DNA from: Nocardia cyriacigeorgica
GTDB taxonomy: Bacteria > Actinomycetota > Actinomycetes > Mycobacteriales > Mycobacteriaceae
NCBI RefSeq assembly: GCF_005863245.1
Contig: NZ_VBUT01000006.1
Location: 372,001-436,000 of the forward strand
Direction: 5' to 3'
DNA length: 64,000 nucleotides
Each line of letters begins with the position of its first letter. Within the stretch, counting starts at the first letter, position 1. The notes under the pieces were generated by a model. It was given only the letters and a program-made list of their open reading frames with translations. It was not told the DNA's origin and searched no databases. The position numbers and the translations under genes are program-made. Below are positions 49,912 to 58,409 of the stretch, in pieces.

Positions 49912-52371
49912 TCAGAACAACCGCAGATTTCCCAGATAGATTTTGCCGCCGACCGCGACAGCCATGTGCTCACTGGTGATTTCCCAGACCTGCCCCTCGC
50001 TGTCCCACACCTCGAGCCGGTTGCCCGAGGAGCCGTAGTCGCGGGCGATGGCGATGCGGGTGCCGTCGGTGCCGAGAATGGTGCAGTCGTCGGGCGAGGC
50101 GGCGCTGATCGCGTATTCACCGGAGTACGCGTCCACTATCCGGCTCATCTCGTAGGTAGTGATCAGGGTGCCGACGCCGCGGAACAGCAGGCGTTCGGGC
50201 TGCTTGTCGTCGGCGCTGTAGGACTGCTGCTCCCACAGCACGATCCCATTGCGCGGGCTCACACCGGCGTAGGTCGTTTTGTTGCCGTCGGTTTTGATCA
50301 CGATCGGCACGGAGGTCTCCGCCGTACCGCCCTCGGTGGGGTACGGGCGTTCGCTCGGCCGCCATCCCGACGGCAGGTCGGCGGTCTTGGTGCCGTTGCG
50401 GTCGTAGATCCCGCGAGTTTCGCCGTCGTCGAGAACGAAGCCGTCGATGAAGACGTTCCAGGTGTCGCGATCCAACGGTTCGACGGTCTCGCGCCGCAGG
50501 ATCTCGGCGCCGTCCTCGAGCCGGACCACGCGAAACTCCCACTTCGACAACGGGTTCGACGCGTCGGGACCCGACGTGATGAAGGCGAGACCGACCAGGC
50601 CGAAGAGTTCGATCCCGTGCCGGGCATCGCCCGACGGTGTGGTCGCGTCGATATCGGTCCCGCTGAGCGGGGCGAGTTCGCGCCCGTCCCGGCCCAGCAC
50701 ACGCAGCTGCGGGGAGCGGGGTCGATCGGGCCCGTCGAGGAAGACGAATCGGTCACCGGCGGCGGTCAGGCCGAGCACATCGCCGCGCGCGGGCAGCATC
50801 GTGACGATGGTGCTCGTCGCGACATCGGCCACCATGACGGCGCCGGTCCTGCCGGATAGTTCGCAGGCCACCGCCGAATGATCGGTGCTCACCACGCAGG
50901 TGCGCAGGCTTCGATCGCCGGTGTCGACCGGAATGGGTGCGGTGCCGTCGACGAGCTGTCCGGTGTTCGCGTCCACGATCTCGAGGTACTCGGTCCGGTC
51001 CGCACTGCCCACCCGGACCGTGCGGGCGAACAGGACGATATCGGAATCCCCGCCGAGCGCCTGCACGTCCAGTGTTCGCGCGCCTGGCGGACCGGTGACC
51101 TCCGGCAACGCCCACACCGGTTGGTCCGGCCGCGTGTCGAGCGCGGGCAGAACCGGCGTCACGGGACGGCGTGGCAGCCGCGCGGCTTCCTCGGCGCCGG
51201 CAGTGCTGCGTTGATAGGCCTGAATACCCAGCGCCGCGCCGATCGCCACGATGATCGCGAGAAGGACACCGCCGAACACCAGCGGTACCCGGGTGCGGCG
51301 CGGGCTCGCGCCGATCGGCGCGGGATGGACTGGGCGCCCCGGATGGGCGGGCGAACTGTGATGCGCGGGCGGACTGGAATGTCCCGGCGAACCCGGATGC
51401 CCGGCCGAATCCAGAGGGGTCGGCGAACTGGGATGCCCCGACGAACCGGGATGCCCGGCCGAACCCGAGGGGCCGGCGCCCGGATTGACAACCGTGGGCG
51501 CGAGGCGATCGGCCGGCGAGACCGGCACGTGCGGCGCCGCCAACGACAGCGCGTGCCCGAGCGCTGCGGCGAACTCTTTGCTCGTCGCGAACCGCTCCTG
51601 CGGGCTCTTCGCCATGGCCCGCGCGAACACCGCATCCACCTGCGGCGCGAGATCGGGCCGCCGTTCGCGCACAGTCGGCACCGGCTGCTGGGCGTGCGCC
51701 ATGATGACCGCGACCGGACTGGTACCGGTGAACGGCTGCGCGCCGGTGAGCAGGTGGAAGGCGGTCGCGGCCAGCGCGTACTGGTCCGAGCGCGGTTCCA
51801 CCGGCAGGCCCTGCATCTGTTCGGGCGAGGCGTAGGCGATGGTGCCGATGGTCATCCCGGTGCCGGTCAGATCGGAGCTCTCCGGCCCCATGCGGGCGAT
51901 CCCGAAATCGGTGAGCAGGAAATGCCCGGTCCGCGCGAGCAGGATGTTCGCCGGTTTCACATCCCGATGCACCAGCCCGCGCGCACCCGCGTAGTCGAGC
52001 GCGTCGGCCACCTCCGTGATCGCCCGCGCCACCTCGCTGTTCGGCAATCCTCCCGGCGAGGAGGCCAGCAGCGCCGACACATCCACGCCGTCGATCAGCG
52101 CCAACGAGATCCACAACCGCCCGTCGAATTCACCACGGTCGTGCACGCTCACGATCCCCGGATGCGACAGCGAGGCCGCGAGATCGGCCTCGCGCTCGAA
52201 CCGGCGCCGATACGACTCGTCCCGGGTGAACTGCGCGCCGAGCACCTTGATCGCATCCGAACGCGGCAACCGCGGATGCCGGGCGACATACACCTCGCCC
52301 ATGCCGCCCACCCCGAGCAGGCGTTCGATCGTGTATCCGGCGAACACCGACCCCGGCTCCAATGCCCCCAC
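49912..52371 (-). CDS. Transmembrane Ser/Thr protein kinase with propeller-like extracellular domain
   Basis: An 819-residue PknB-type receptor kinase. The kinase domain (about 12-275) has GVGGMGEVYVAR, Lys42 (AIKVL), the HRD motif LVHRDVKPANILL (Asp137), and TDFGIARMG (Asp155). A Pro/Ser/Gly/His-rich linker (about 280-358) contains many His residues (SAGHPGSSGHPSSP). One helix follows (about 362-385), then an extracytoplasmic domain of about 430 residues with beta-propeller-like repeats (EYLEIVDANTGQL, NGIVLWEQQ). It begins at GTG. It likely senses an external ligand; none is identifiable. Confidence 0.9.
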   Translation of the reverse strand: MGALEPGSVFAGYTIERLLGVGGMGEVYVARHPRLPRSDAIKVLGAQFTRDESYRRRFEREADLAASLSHPGIVSVHDRGEFDGRLWISLALIDGVDVSALLASSPGGLPNSEVARAITEVADALDYAGARGLVHRDVKPANILLARTGHFLLTDFGIARMGPESSDLTGTGMTIGTIAYASPEQMQGLPVEPRSDQYALAATAFHLLTGAQPFTGTSPVAVIMAHAQQPVPTVRERRPDLAPQVDAVFARAMAKSPQERFATSKEFAAALGHALSLAAPHVPVSPADRLAPTVVNPGAGPSGSAGHPGSSGHPSSPTPLDSAGHPGSPGHSSPPAHHSSPAHPGRPVHPAPIGASPRRTRVPLVFGGVLLAIIVAIGAALGIQAYQRSTAGAEEAARLPRRPVTPVLPALDTRPDQPVWALPEVTGPPGARTLDVQALGGDSDIVLFARTVRVGSADRTEYLEIVDANTGQLVDGTAPIPVDTGDRSLRTCVVSTDHSAVACELSGRTGAVMVADVATSTIVTMLPARGDVLGLTAAGDRFVFLDGPDRPRSPQLRVLGRDGRELAPLSGTDIDATTPSGDARHGIELFGLVGLAFITSGPDASNPLSKWEFRVVRLEDGAEILRRETVEPLDRDTWNVFIDGFVLDDGETRGIYDRNGTKTADLPSGWRPSERPYPTEGGTAETSVPIVIKTDGNKTTYAGVSPRNGIVLWEQQSYSADDKQPERLLFRGVGTLITTYEMSRIVDAYSGEYAISAASPDDCTILGTDGTRIAIARDYGSSGNRLEVWDSEGQVWEITSEHMAVAVGGKIYLGNLRLF

Positions 52372-52513
52372 CGCTGGTTCCCTCCGCTATGCGATCCGTG
52401 AAACGATCACACCGTATACCGGGGGAGTAGGCAATGCCGCGGGTTGCTGAAAGGCCGCCGTGCGGATTCTCGCGCGGGCGGTACCCCGATTCGCTAGCTG
52501 CCGATCGGCGTCG

Positions 52514-52541
52514 ACTGCCGGACCGAGGACCGTCCGGCAGT
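52514..52541. terminator. Hairpin downstream of the small two-gene operon
   Basis: ACTGCCGGAC and GTCCGGCAGT form a perfect 10-bp inverted repeat with an 8-base loop, ten bases beyond the minus-strand stop. A likely terminator. Confidence 0.65.
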
Positions 52542-52551
52542 GCTGCCAGCG

Positions 52552-52830
52552 CTAATTCAATGCATTCAGATCCACCAGCGTGGCGAAGATGGTGGCACCG
52601 TGTTCGGTGCCCTCCGCACCCGACAGGATCGAATCGAGCAGCGGCGCGTTGGCCAGCATGCCCGCGCCGTAGTGGCCGGTGCTTCTGGCGCTGGATATCA
52701 CGGCGTAGATGACCGAGGCGTACACCTTCGCGCGGGGGACCGCGAGGTCGGTCATGGTGTCGAGGCGGGCGTCGACGGCTTCGATCACCTCGCGAAGGAC
52801 GTCGATTTCGATCTCGCGCAATCGGTCCAC
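52552..52830 (-). CDS. Small conserved protein next to the XRE/DUF397 pair
   Basis: A 92-residue protein, acidic and helical at the start (VDRLREIEIDVLREVIEAVD), then VYASVIYAVISSARSTGHYG. The GTG start lies two bases after the stop of the small protein gene upstream; the longer open frame overlaps that gene and is less likely. I do not recognise a domain. It ends at a terminator hairpin. With the next gene it forms a small operon divergent from XRE-DUF397, suggesting a shared regulatory unit. Confidence 0.6.
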   Translation of the reverse strand: MDRLREIEIDVLREVIEAVDARLDTMTDLAVPRAKVYASVIYAVISSARSTGHYGAGMLANAPLLDSILSGAEGTEHGATIFATLVDLNALN

Positions 52831-52832
52831 AG

Positions 52833-53018
52833 CTAGTACCCGAACTTCATACGATTCGACGGCGACATGCGATTGTGTTGCACAAGTAGGGTTTTCGCTT
52901 GCGCTTTGATGGCGCACACGGTGATGGGGCAGTCGATGTGCTCCTGCATCACCCGGTGTGCGAGTTCGACGCTCATGGTGAGGACCGCATTGTGGCGAAA
53001 AGGGGGAAGGGCGTTCAT
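52833..53018 (-). CDS. Small conserved actinobacterial protein
   Basis: A 61-residue protein. The segment ELAHRVMQEHIDCPITVCAI followed by KAQAKTLLVQHNRMSPSNRMKFGY, with two Cys and a final Tyr, matches a short conserved protein type I associate with XRE-DUF397 loci of actinobacteria. A GGAGGTG site lies about 10 bases before the ATG. It leads a two-gene minus-strand unit. Function unknown; a metal-site or regulator-binding role is possible because of the Cys pair. Confidence 0.65.
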   Translation of the reverse strand: MNALPPFRHNAVLTMSVELAHRVMQEHIDCPITVCAIKAQAKTLLVQHNRMSPSNRMKFGY

Positions 53019-53262
53019 AATCGGGGGCACCTCCGGTCTCGTCAACGGTTGGTGTGCTCCGAGAGCCGAAGTCCGATTGGGGCGGACCCTGCCCGGCGCT
53101 CAGGAGCTGAGCTCAGTAGACACGCCGCGCCACAGCTTTGGAATGTCCATCGTCGGGTTTTTTGCGCCGAGACAACCAATTTCTGCGGTGGGCCGATCAC
53201 AACCACGTGCTCCATGGCGAGGCGTTCCATAATTCGAACAATCCGATAGCGAGGCTAACGAG

Positions 53263-54144
53263 ATGGCAGCGGGGTCGACACTCCCACAACGGGCGGCCGG
53301 GCGGGAACTGCGCAGGTTGCGAATGCGAGCGGGTAAGAGCCAGACAGCGGCGGGCAAGGTCATCGAGGTCTCGCCGCAGACCATCGGGAGGATGGAGGAC
53401 GGGCTACCGACGAAGCTGTCGCGGGTGTACGTCAACGCGCTGTGCGATGAGTACGAGGCGAGTGCAGCGGAGCGTGAGCGGCTGCTGACGTTGGCGGCGG
53501 AAGTCGAGGAGGCGAAGAAGGCTGGGAATGGTTGGTGGAGGAGTTATCCGGTTGAGCCGAAGTTCGATCATTACCTCGCACTGGAGGACGCGGCGGTGAG
53601 GCTCACGACTTACGAACCGACCCTGCTGCCGGGCCTATTGCAGACGCACGAATACCGAAGGGACATCATCTGGGTCGCCTACCCCCAGCTCCCAACCGCG
53701 GAGGTTGAGCGTCGGATCGAACTCGCTACCCGACGGCAGGCAAAGCTGGACGAGGAAGGCTTCGAGATGGAAGTGGTGCTGTCCGAGGCTGTACTGCGCC
53801 ACCGGGTCGGCGGACCGATGATCATGGCCCGACAGCTGCGTCACCTCGCCGACATCGGACACCGACCGAACATCTCGATCCGTGTGATCCCGCTGAGCGC
53901 TAATGGCCACATCGGCCTCCAGGTTGGCTCATTCGTGCTGTTCGAGTTCCCGCCGCTGCCATCCTCGCGCATGATTGAGCCGCCGGTGGTCTACGTGGAA
54001 GTCCACGCCGGGCACCTGTACTTGGAGCAGTCGGCTGAAATCCGGCGGTATCGGGGAGCCATGGACAGGCTGAAGCATGTAGCGTTGGACGAAGTAGCAA
54101 CCAGGTCGCTGTTCCTGGAGATAGCAAAGGAGTTCGAGGCGTGA
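53263..54144 (+). CDS. XRE family regulator with DUF5753-type C-terminal domain
   Basis: A 293-residue regulator. The N-terminal HTH (about 12-70) reads GRELRRLRMRAGKSQTAAGK and VSPQTIGRMEDGL. The C-terminal 200 residues (YEPTLLPGLLQTHEYRRDII, then LSEAVLRHRVGGPMIMARQL and VVYVEVHAGHLYLE) match the DUF5753 domain of many actinobacterial XRE proteins. Such proteins pair with a DUF397 partner and act on development or secondary metabolism. Its stop overlaps the DUF397 start in a GTGA. The divergent small genes are candidate targets. Confidence 0.88.
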   Translation: MAAGSTLPQRAAGRELRRLRMRAGKSQTAAGKVIEVSPQTIGRMEDGLPTKLSRVYVNALCDEYEASAAERERLLTLAAEVEEAKKAGNGWWRSYPVEPKFDHYLALEDAAVRLTTYEPTLLPGLLQTHEYRRDIIWVAYPQLPTAEVERRIELATRRQAKLDEEGFEMEVVLSEAVLRHRVGGPMIMARQLRHLADIGHRPNISIRVIPLSANGHIGLQVGSFVLFEFPPLPSSRMIEPPVVYVEVHAGHLYLEQSAEIRRYRGAMDRLKHVALDEVATRSLFLEIAKEFEA

Positions 54145-54347
54145 GCGTTGATCTTTCCGGTGCCCGATGGTTCAAGAGCAGCCGGTCGGCGGACGCGAAC
54201 GCGTGCGTGGAAATCGCCCATCTCGATGGCGGCTTGGTCGGCGTCCGTGACTCCAAGAATCCGAGCGGCCCAGCCTTGGTGTTCACCCCGTCGGAGTGGG
54301 ACGCATTCCTATCCGGCGCCACGGACGGCGAGTTCGACCGCCGCTGA
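54141..54347 (+). CDS. DUF397 protein
   Basis: A 68-residue protein beginning at GTG in a GTGA overlap with the XRE gene. It has the DUF397 signature ARWFKSSRSADANACVEIAH and VGVRDSKNPSGPALVFTPSE, ending in EWDAFL. The small fold is thought to act with its XRE partner, possibly as an antagonist; biochemical role not settled. Its 3-prime end overlaps the convergent membrane-protein gene by about 40 bases. Confidence 0.92.
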   Translation: MSVDLSGARWFKSSRSADANACVEIAHLDGGLVGVRDSKNPSGPALVFTPSEWDAFLSGATDGEFDRR

Positions 54348-55406
54348 TCGCGGCTCGGCGATAGCTGCGGTTCGGCGGCGGCGACGGGCGAATACGATGC
54401 CTATGCCGACGTGGAAGCTGATGCTGACCAGCAGGATCACCGACAGCAGTTTGGCGAGTGCGGTGGTGGCCGCGAACAGCGTCAGTAGCTGGCTCGCGAT
54501 CACCAGCGGGATATTGGCGTAGCCGAAACCTGTATGGAAGCGCCGCAACCGGCTGCCTTTGGGTGGCAGGCCGTAGAGGGCGATGCCGAGCTGGGCGTGG
54601 ATGACGAGCAGGATCTGATATCCGGCCTCTGCGAGGGCGACGATGGTGTAGTCCGACGCCGGGGTGCTCGTCAGCACCGTCGTCGCGACCAGCGGGGGGA
54701 ACGCGATCCAGCCGAGAGTCCTGGTTACCCGGGCGATCCGGGCCCCGGGCAGCGGCGCGGCCTCCGGAGTGCGGCGCAACCACTGCGCCGTGCTCACGAG
54801 TCCGGCGCTGAGAACGAGTTCGCCGAGATTGGCCAGAAACGGCGATCCCGAGGACGCGGCGACCGTCATCACCGAGGCGGCAACGAGCAGCGGCAGGTAG
54901 CGGCGCCGCACCCACAAACTGATCCCGACCACGAGGACGAACAGTCCGGTGAGGACAACCGGCAGCGCCTCGGCATCCGGTGCGGGGACGTTCGCGTATC
55001 GCAGTGTCCCCGCCCAGGATTCGGGCCGCAGCGACAGCCCGATGACATCGTTGACTACGCCGACGGCGATCGCGCACCCGGTCAGCACCCACGTCGTGAG
55101 AATCGCCGGCCGCGTCCGTGCCCAACTCACCCCGGCCCGCTCGGCCGCAGCCCGCGCCCACGAAATCAGCAGCGGCGCGAGGACCGCATGGACCGCGAAC
55201 CGCGGCACACTCATCAGCTCGAGCAACTCGCCCGCCCCGATCACCCGCCCCGCCCCGATGACCGCGTTGTCGTAGACCAGCGCCAGGCACAACAGCAACG
55301 GGATGATCAGCAGCCCGTTGCCGTCGCTTCGCAGCCGCCGCACACACAGCCAAGCCAACGCGAGGTGGCCTGCGGCGAGCAGTCCGAACAGCATCGAGAC
55401 GGTCAT
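54309..55406 (-). CDS. Polytopic membrane protein
   Basis: A 365-residue protein with about ten predicted helices, starting MTVSMLFGLLAAGHLALAWL. Segments such as AHAVLAPLLISWARAAAERAG and FGYANIPLVIASQLLTLFAA fit an unclassified membrane protein. I chose the ATG with a GAAAGAAGAG site; an upstream open frame adds 46 mostly Arg-rich residues. The divergent TetR gene lies 124 bases away and is the likely regulator. Its end overlaps the DUF397 gene. Substrate or role unknown. Confidence 0.75.
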   Translation of the reverse strand: MTVSMLFGLLAAGHLALAWLCVRRLRSDGNGLLIIPLLLCLALVYDNAVIGAGRVIGAGELLELMSVPRFAVHAVLAPLLISWARAAAERAGVSWARTRPAILTTWVLTGCAIAVGVVNDVIGLSLRPESWAGTLRYANVPAPDAEALPVVLTGLFVLVVGISLWVRRRYLPLLVAASVMTVAASSGSPFLANLGELVLSAGLVSTAQWLRRTPEAAPLPGARIARVTRTLGWIAFPPLVATTVLTSTPASDYTIVALAEAGYQILLVIHAQLGIALYGLPPKGSRLRRFHTGFGYANIPLVIASQLLTLFAATTALAKLLSVILLVSISFHVGIGIVFARRRRRTAAIAEPRSAAVELAVRGAG

Positions 55407-55474
55407 CAAGCTCTTCTTTCGTCGGCGCGATCCCCGCGCGACACGGGTGATTTCGCGACCGACGATAATATGAC

Positions 55475-55485
55475 GACACGGTGTC
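55475..55485. promoter_or_regulatory. Candidate TetR operator
   Basis: GACAC-G-GTGTC is a perfect 5-bp inverted repeat around one base, next to an AT-rich GATAATATG, within the divergent region of the membrane protein and TetR genes. Likely repressor site; no direct evidence. Confidence 0.45.
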
Positions 55486-55530
55486 ACAAAATCCGGCCCG
55501 ATACGCTGGCCGTGACGGAGGGAGGTTGCG

Positions 55531-56148
55531 TTGCCGAAGATCACCGGCTCCTCGGTGGCCGAGCATCGCGCGGACGTCGAGGCGCGCCTGGTCGGCGCAT
55601 TCGGTGAGCTGCTCGCCGAACGCGGCTACGAGCAGGTGACCTTGCGCGATGTGGCCGAACGCGCCCAGGTATCGCGCACCGTGATCTACAACTATCACCG
55701 CGACAAGACCGCGCTACTGCTCGCATGGTCACGCCACCAGGTGCAGCACTACATGCGGCTCCTCGACCGCGAACTGGCGGCCAGCGACGATCCCCGCGAG
55801 CACCTGCGCATCCTCGTCGTCACCGTGCTCGCCGAATTCGCCCTGTCGTCGTCGAGCGCGCAGAGCCTGGCGGCGGCCTTGCCGCCCGAGCCCCGCGCCG
55901 TCCTCCTGGATCACGTCACCCCGATCCGGGACCGGCTGCGCGAGATACTCGCCCGCGGCATGGACCGCGGTGTCTTCCGCGTCGATCAGGACCCGGACGC
56001 CACCGCCGACATGATCTTGGCCTGCATGGAAACACAGCGGCTGCGCCTGGCCGGTGGCGCCGAACTATCCGCCGCGGTCCGTCAGGTCTTGCCGTTCATC
56101 ACGTGCGGCGTCGCGGGCGACCAGAACATCGCCGCGTCCGGCGCGTGA
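55531..56148 (+). CDS. TetR family regulator
   Basis: A 205-residue regulator starting at TTG with GGAGGGAGG a few bases upstream. The HTH (about 15-60) reads LVGAFGELLAERGYEQVTLR and ERAQVSRTVIYNYHRDKTAL. The rest is a helical ligand domain. It is divergent from the polytopic membrane protein and lies over a small palindrome, so it probably represses that gene. Inducer unknown. Confidence 0.85.
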   Translation: MPKITGSSVAEHRADVEARLVGAFGELLAERGYEQVTLRDVAERAQVSRTVIYNYHRDKTALLLAWSRHQVQHYMRLLDRELAASDDPREHLRILVVTVLAEFALSSSSAQSLAAALPPEPRAVLLDHVTPIRDRLREILARGMDRGVFRVDQDPDATADMILACMETQRLRLAGGAELSAAVRQVLPFITCGVAGDQNIAASGA

Positions 56149-56485
56149 TCGGTCCCCCTGCTCGATGACGCACACGCCCGTGACGCGCCAGCTCGCCCGC
56201 GTTCCCTCGGTCCGCGCGCTCGCGCACGCCGCCGGGGCGGAAGCGGAAAGCCGCCTCGCCCGTGGTTGCGACACCGGCGGTGTGATTCCGACCATCCTCG
56301 CGTGCGAGTTTCCGGCTCCGTAGCAGGCAACCCCTGACGTGCACCGATCGGCTCGATTCGCGCACCCGGGCCCTCGCCTGACAGGATGCGCAGCGCAGTG
56401 CGGTCGAGGTGGGTGCATTCGCCACGTGGAAACGATGATCTACCCCCTCGGCTGAGGGACACGTGGTTGGAAAGGAACACCGGGA
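56149..56485. other. Intergenic region between TetR and YqcI/YcgG genes
   Basis: About 337 bases with no open frame of convincing character. It holds the promoter of the YqcI/YcgG gene; AAAGGA sits before its TTG. Confidence 0.45.
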
Positions 56486-57178
56486 TTGACGACGGACGCG
56501 CGGGCTGAGCTGGAGGCTTTTCTGCTCGGAGACCGGTTCGCCTGTCTGGCGGGCCGCTCGGCCTGGCGGCAGGGTGGCATCACCCACCGCCACTACGACG
56601 TGATGGGTGGCGAGGAATCGGCGCGGTTGATGGCCCTGGATCTGGCCGAGTTCGTCGGCGCCGCCGACTGGAACGCCCGCAAGTTCACCAGCTTCATCGC
56701 CACGTTCGAACAGCCGCGCGGCGTGGACGAGCTGCGTTTCGAAGAGCTGCTGTGGCAGCACCTGCAACTGCTGCACGAAGCCGACGCCGACAAGTACGCC
56801 TGGGCGCCCGGTTACTCCTCGGACCCGCAGTCCGGCGAGTTCGGCTACAGCGTCGCCGGCCACCCGTTCTTCGTGATCGGCCTGCACGAAACCCATCGCC
56901 GTTACGGCCGCCGCCCACCGTTCCCGACGCTGGCGTTCAACTCCCACGAGCAGTTCGGCCGGATCAAGGCCGCGGGTATGTGGGACCGCCTGGCGGAGAA
57001 GATCCGCAAACAGGACATCGCGTTGCAGGGCGACATCAACCCGAACCTGCTCGAATACGAGAAGCTCTCCGAAGCCCGCCGCTACTCCGGCCGCCCCAAA
57101 CCCGCCGACTGGCAGTGCCCGTTCAGCGCCCGCCCCGCCGCCCACGACCGCGAACTCGCGGGCGCACAAGGCAGCTGA
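56486..57178 (+). CDS. YqcI/YcgG family (GntA-like) protein
   Basis: A 230-residue protein. It has FACLAGRSAWRQGGITHRHY, then GHPFFVIGLHETHRRYG and ALQGDINPNLLEYEKLSEAR, matching the YqcI/YcgG family. Its best-studied member is GntA, a heme-dependent enzyme that N-hydroxylates a guanidine group in guanitoxin synthesis, so a heme-oxygenase-type activity is inferred by family. The start is TTG with an AAAGGA site. No guanitoxin or guanidine genes are visible here, so the substrate is open. Confidence 0.8.
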   Translation: MTTDARAELEAFLLGDRFACLAGRSAWRQGGITHRHYDVMGGEESARLMALDLAEFVGAADWNARKFTSFIATFEQPRGVDELRFEELLWQHLQLLHEADADKYAWAPGYSSDPQSGEFGYSVAGHPFFVIGLHETHRRYGRRPPFPTLAFNSHEQFGRIKAAGMWDRLAEKIRKQDIALQGDINPNLLEYEKLSEARRYSGRPKPADWQCPFSARPAAHDRELAGAQGS

Positions 57179-57214
57179 CCAGGCCGACGCTGTGGCGGAC
57201 GCGGCGGCCCGTTC

Positions 57215-58342
57215 TCACGCCGCGCCCGCGAACCCCTTCTCATAACTGTGCGCGACGAACGCACTGCGCAAATACCACAATCCGTCCGCCCGGCCGAGGT
57301 CGAGCCCGGTGAGCTGGGCGATCCGTCTGAGCCGGTAGTCGACGGTATTGGCGTGCACATGCAGGCGGCGCGCGGTCACGGTGCGGCTCATGTCGTTGGC
57401 GAGATGGCAGCGCAGGGTCTCGAGGAGTTCGGGGTGATCATCGAGCGGTGCGAGCAGTCGTCCCAGATGCTCGCGGCCCGGGCCGGGGCGGGTGAGCTGG
57501 TATTCGAGTACGAGGTCGGTGAAACGGTGCACGCCACTGGGTAATCCGAGCCGCTGCACCACATCGAGGGTGCCGTGGGCGCGCTCGGCGGCTTCGGGGA
57601 TCCCGGCCACCGGGGCGACGACGGACGCGGCGGTGAGCGGCACGCCCGCTGCTCGGGACAGTTCGGCGATCACCGCATCGGCCGACAGCGCGCTCGCCGG
57701 TACGAGCATGGTGCCACCGTCCACCGAGAGCACCGCGAGGACGCGACCGGCGTACCGGACGGCCAGTTCCGCGCGCACCCGGCGTAGTGCGCCGCGCGTG
57801 ACGGTGCGGCTGTCCAGGCCCGGCCTCCTCGCATCGGGATGCGGTGGAATGGCCAGCGCCAGCACGTCGTATTCGCCGTCCGGTTCGATGCCGCATTGCC
57901 GCGCCTGCGTGGCGGTGGCGGTGCCCGCGAGCAGCGCCGACGCCAGCGTTTCCTCCGGTGACGAGTGCGTGAGCGCGCGCAGCTGATGGACGTACGCGGC
58001 GGAGATCGCGGACGTCAGCAGATCGAGCGCGCGAACCGTGGCCGAGGTGCGGTCGAGCAGCTGCGCGGGCGGCGGCGCGTCGTGCGCGGTGGCGAGCGCG
58101 TCGCGGACCGCTTTGTGCACCGTCTGCAAGACCGTCTCGAGCGGAACGCCCGCACCGGCCGCGGCCGCCGCCGCATGTTCGACCCAGCTCAGCTCCGCGC
58201 CGAGGTCCAGGGCTTCGAGATCTGCCCGGGCGATGCGTGCGCACTGTGCCGCGATCGCCGGGAGCTCGTACCGCCACGCGGCCGGCTCGGGTGCCTGCTC
58301 GGCCGGTCGCGGCAGCAGCCCGACCGATGGTGACTCGTGCAC
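57215..58342 (-). CDS. PucR/CdaR-type helix-turn-helix regulator (second copy)
   Basis: A 375-residue regulator closely related to the one at 8621-9859 (e.g. GGTMLVPASA versus GGTLLLPATE; HVHANTVDYRLRRIAQLTG versus YVHTNTVDYRLKRIGQITG). The C-terminal HTH_30-like domain lies at about 310-365. Start is GTG. It ends 36 bases from the YqcI/YcgG stop, so the two converge. The two paralogues probably differ in ligand. Confidence 0.85.
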   Translation of the reverse strand: MHESPSVGLLPRPAEQAPEPAAWRYELPAIAAQCARIARADLEALDLGAELSWVEHAAAAAAGAGVPLETVLQTVHKAVRDALATAHDAPPPAQLLDRTSATVRALDLLTSAISAAYVHQLRALTHSSPEETLASALLAGTATATQARQCGIEPDGEYDVLALAIPPHPDARRPGLDSRTVTRGALRRVRAELAVRYAGRVLAVLSVDGGTMLVPASALSADAVIAELSRAAGVPLTAASVVAPVAGIPEAAERAHGTLDVVQRLGLPSGVHRFTDLVLEYQLTRPGPGREHLGRLLAPLDDHPELLETLRCHLANDMSRTVTARRLHVHANTVDYRLRRIAQLTGLDLGRADGLWYLRSAFVAHSYEKGFAGAA

Positions 58343-58409
58343 GTGCGCCTCCCTACTGCTGTGGAAGGTTCAGCGTGCCCGGGCAGCGCACCGCCGGACA
58401 TCGTCGAAA

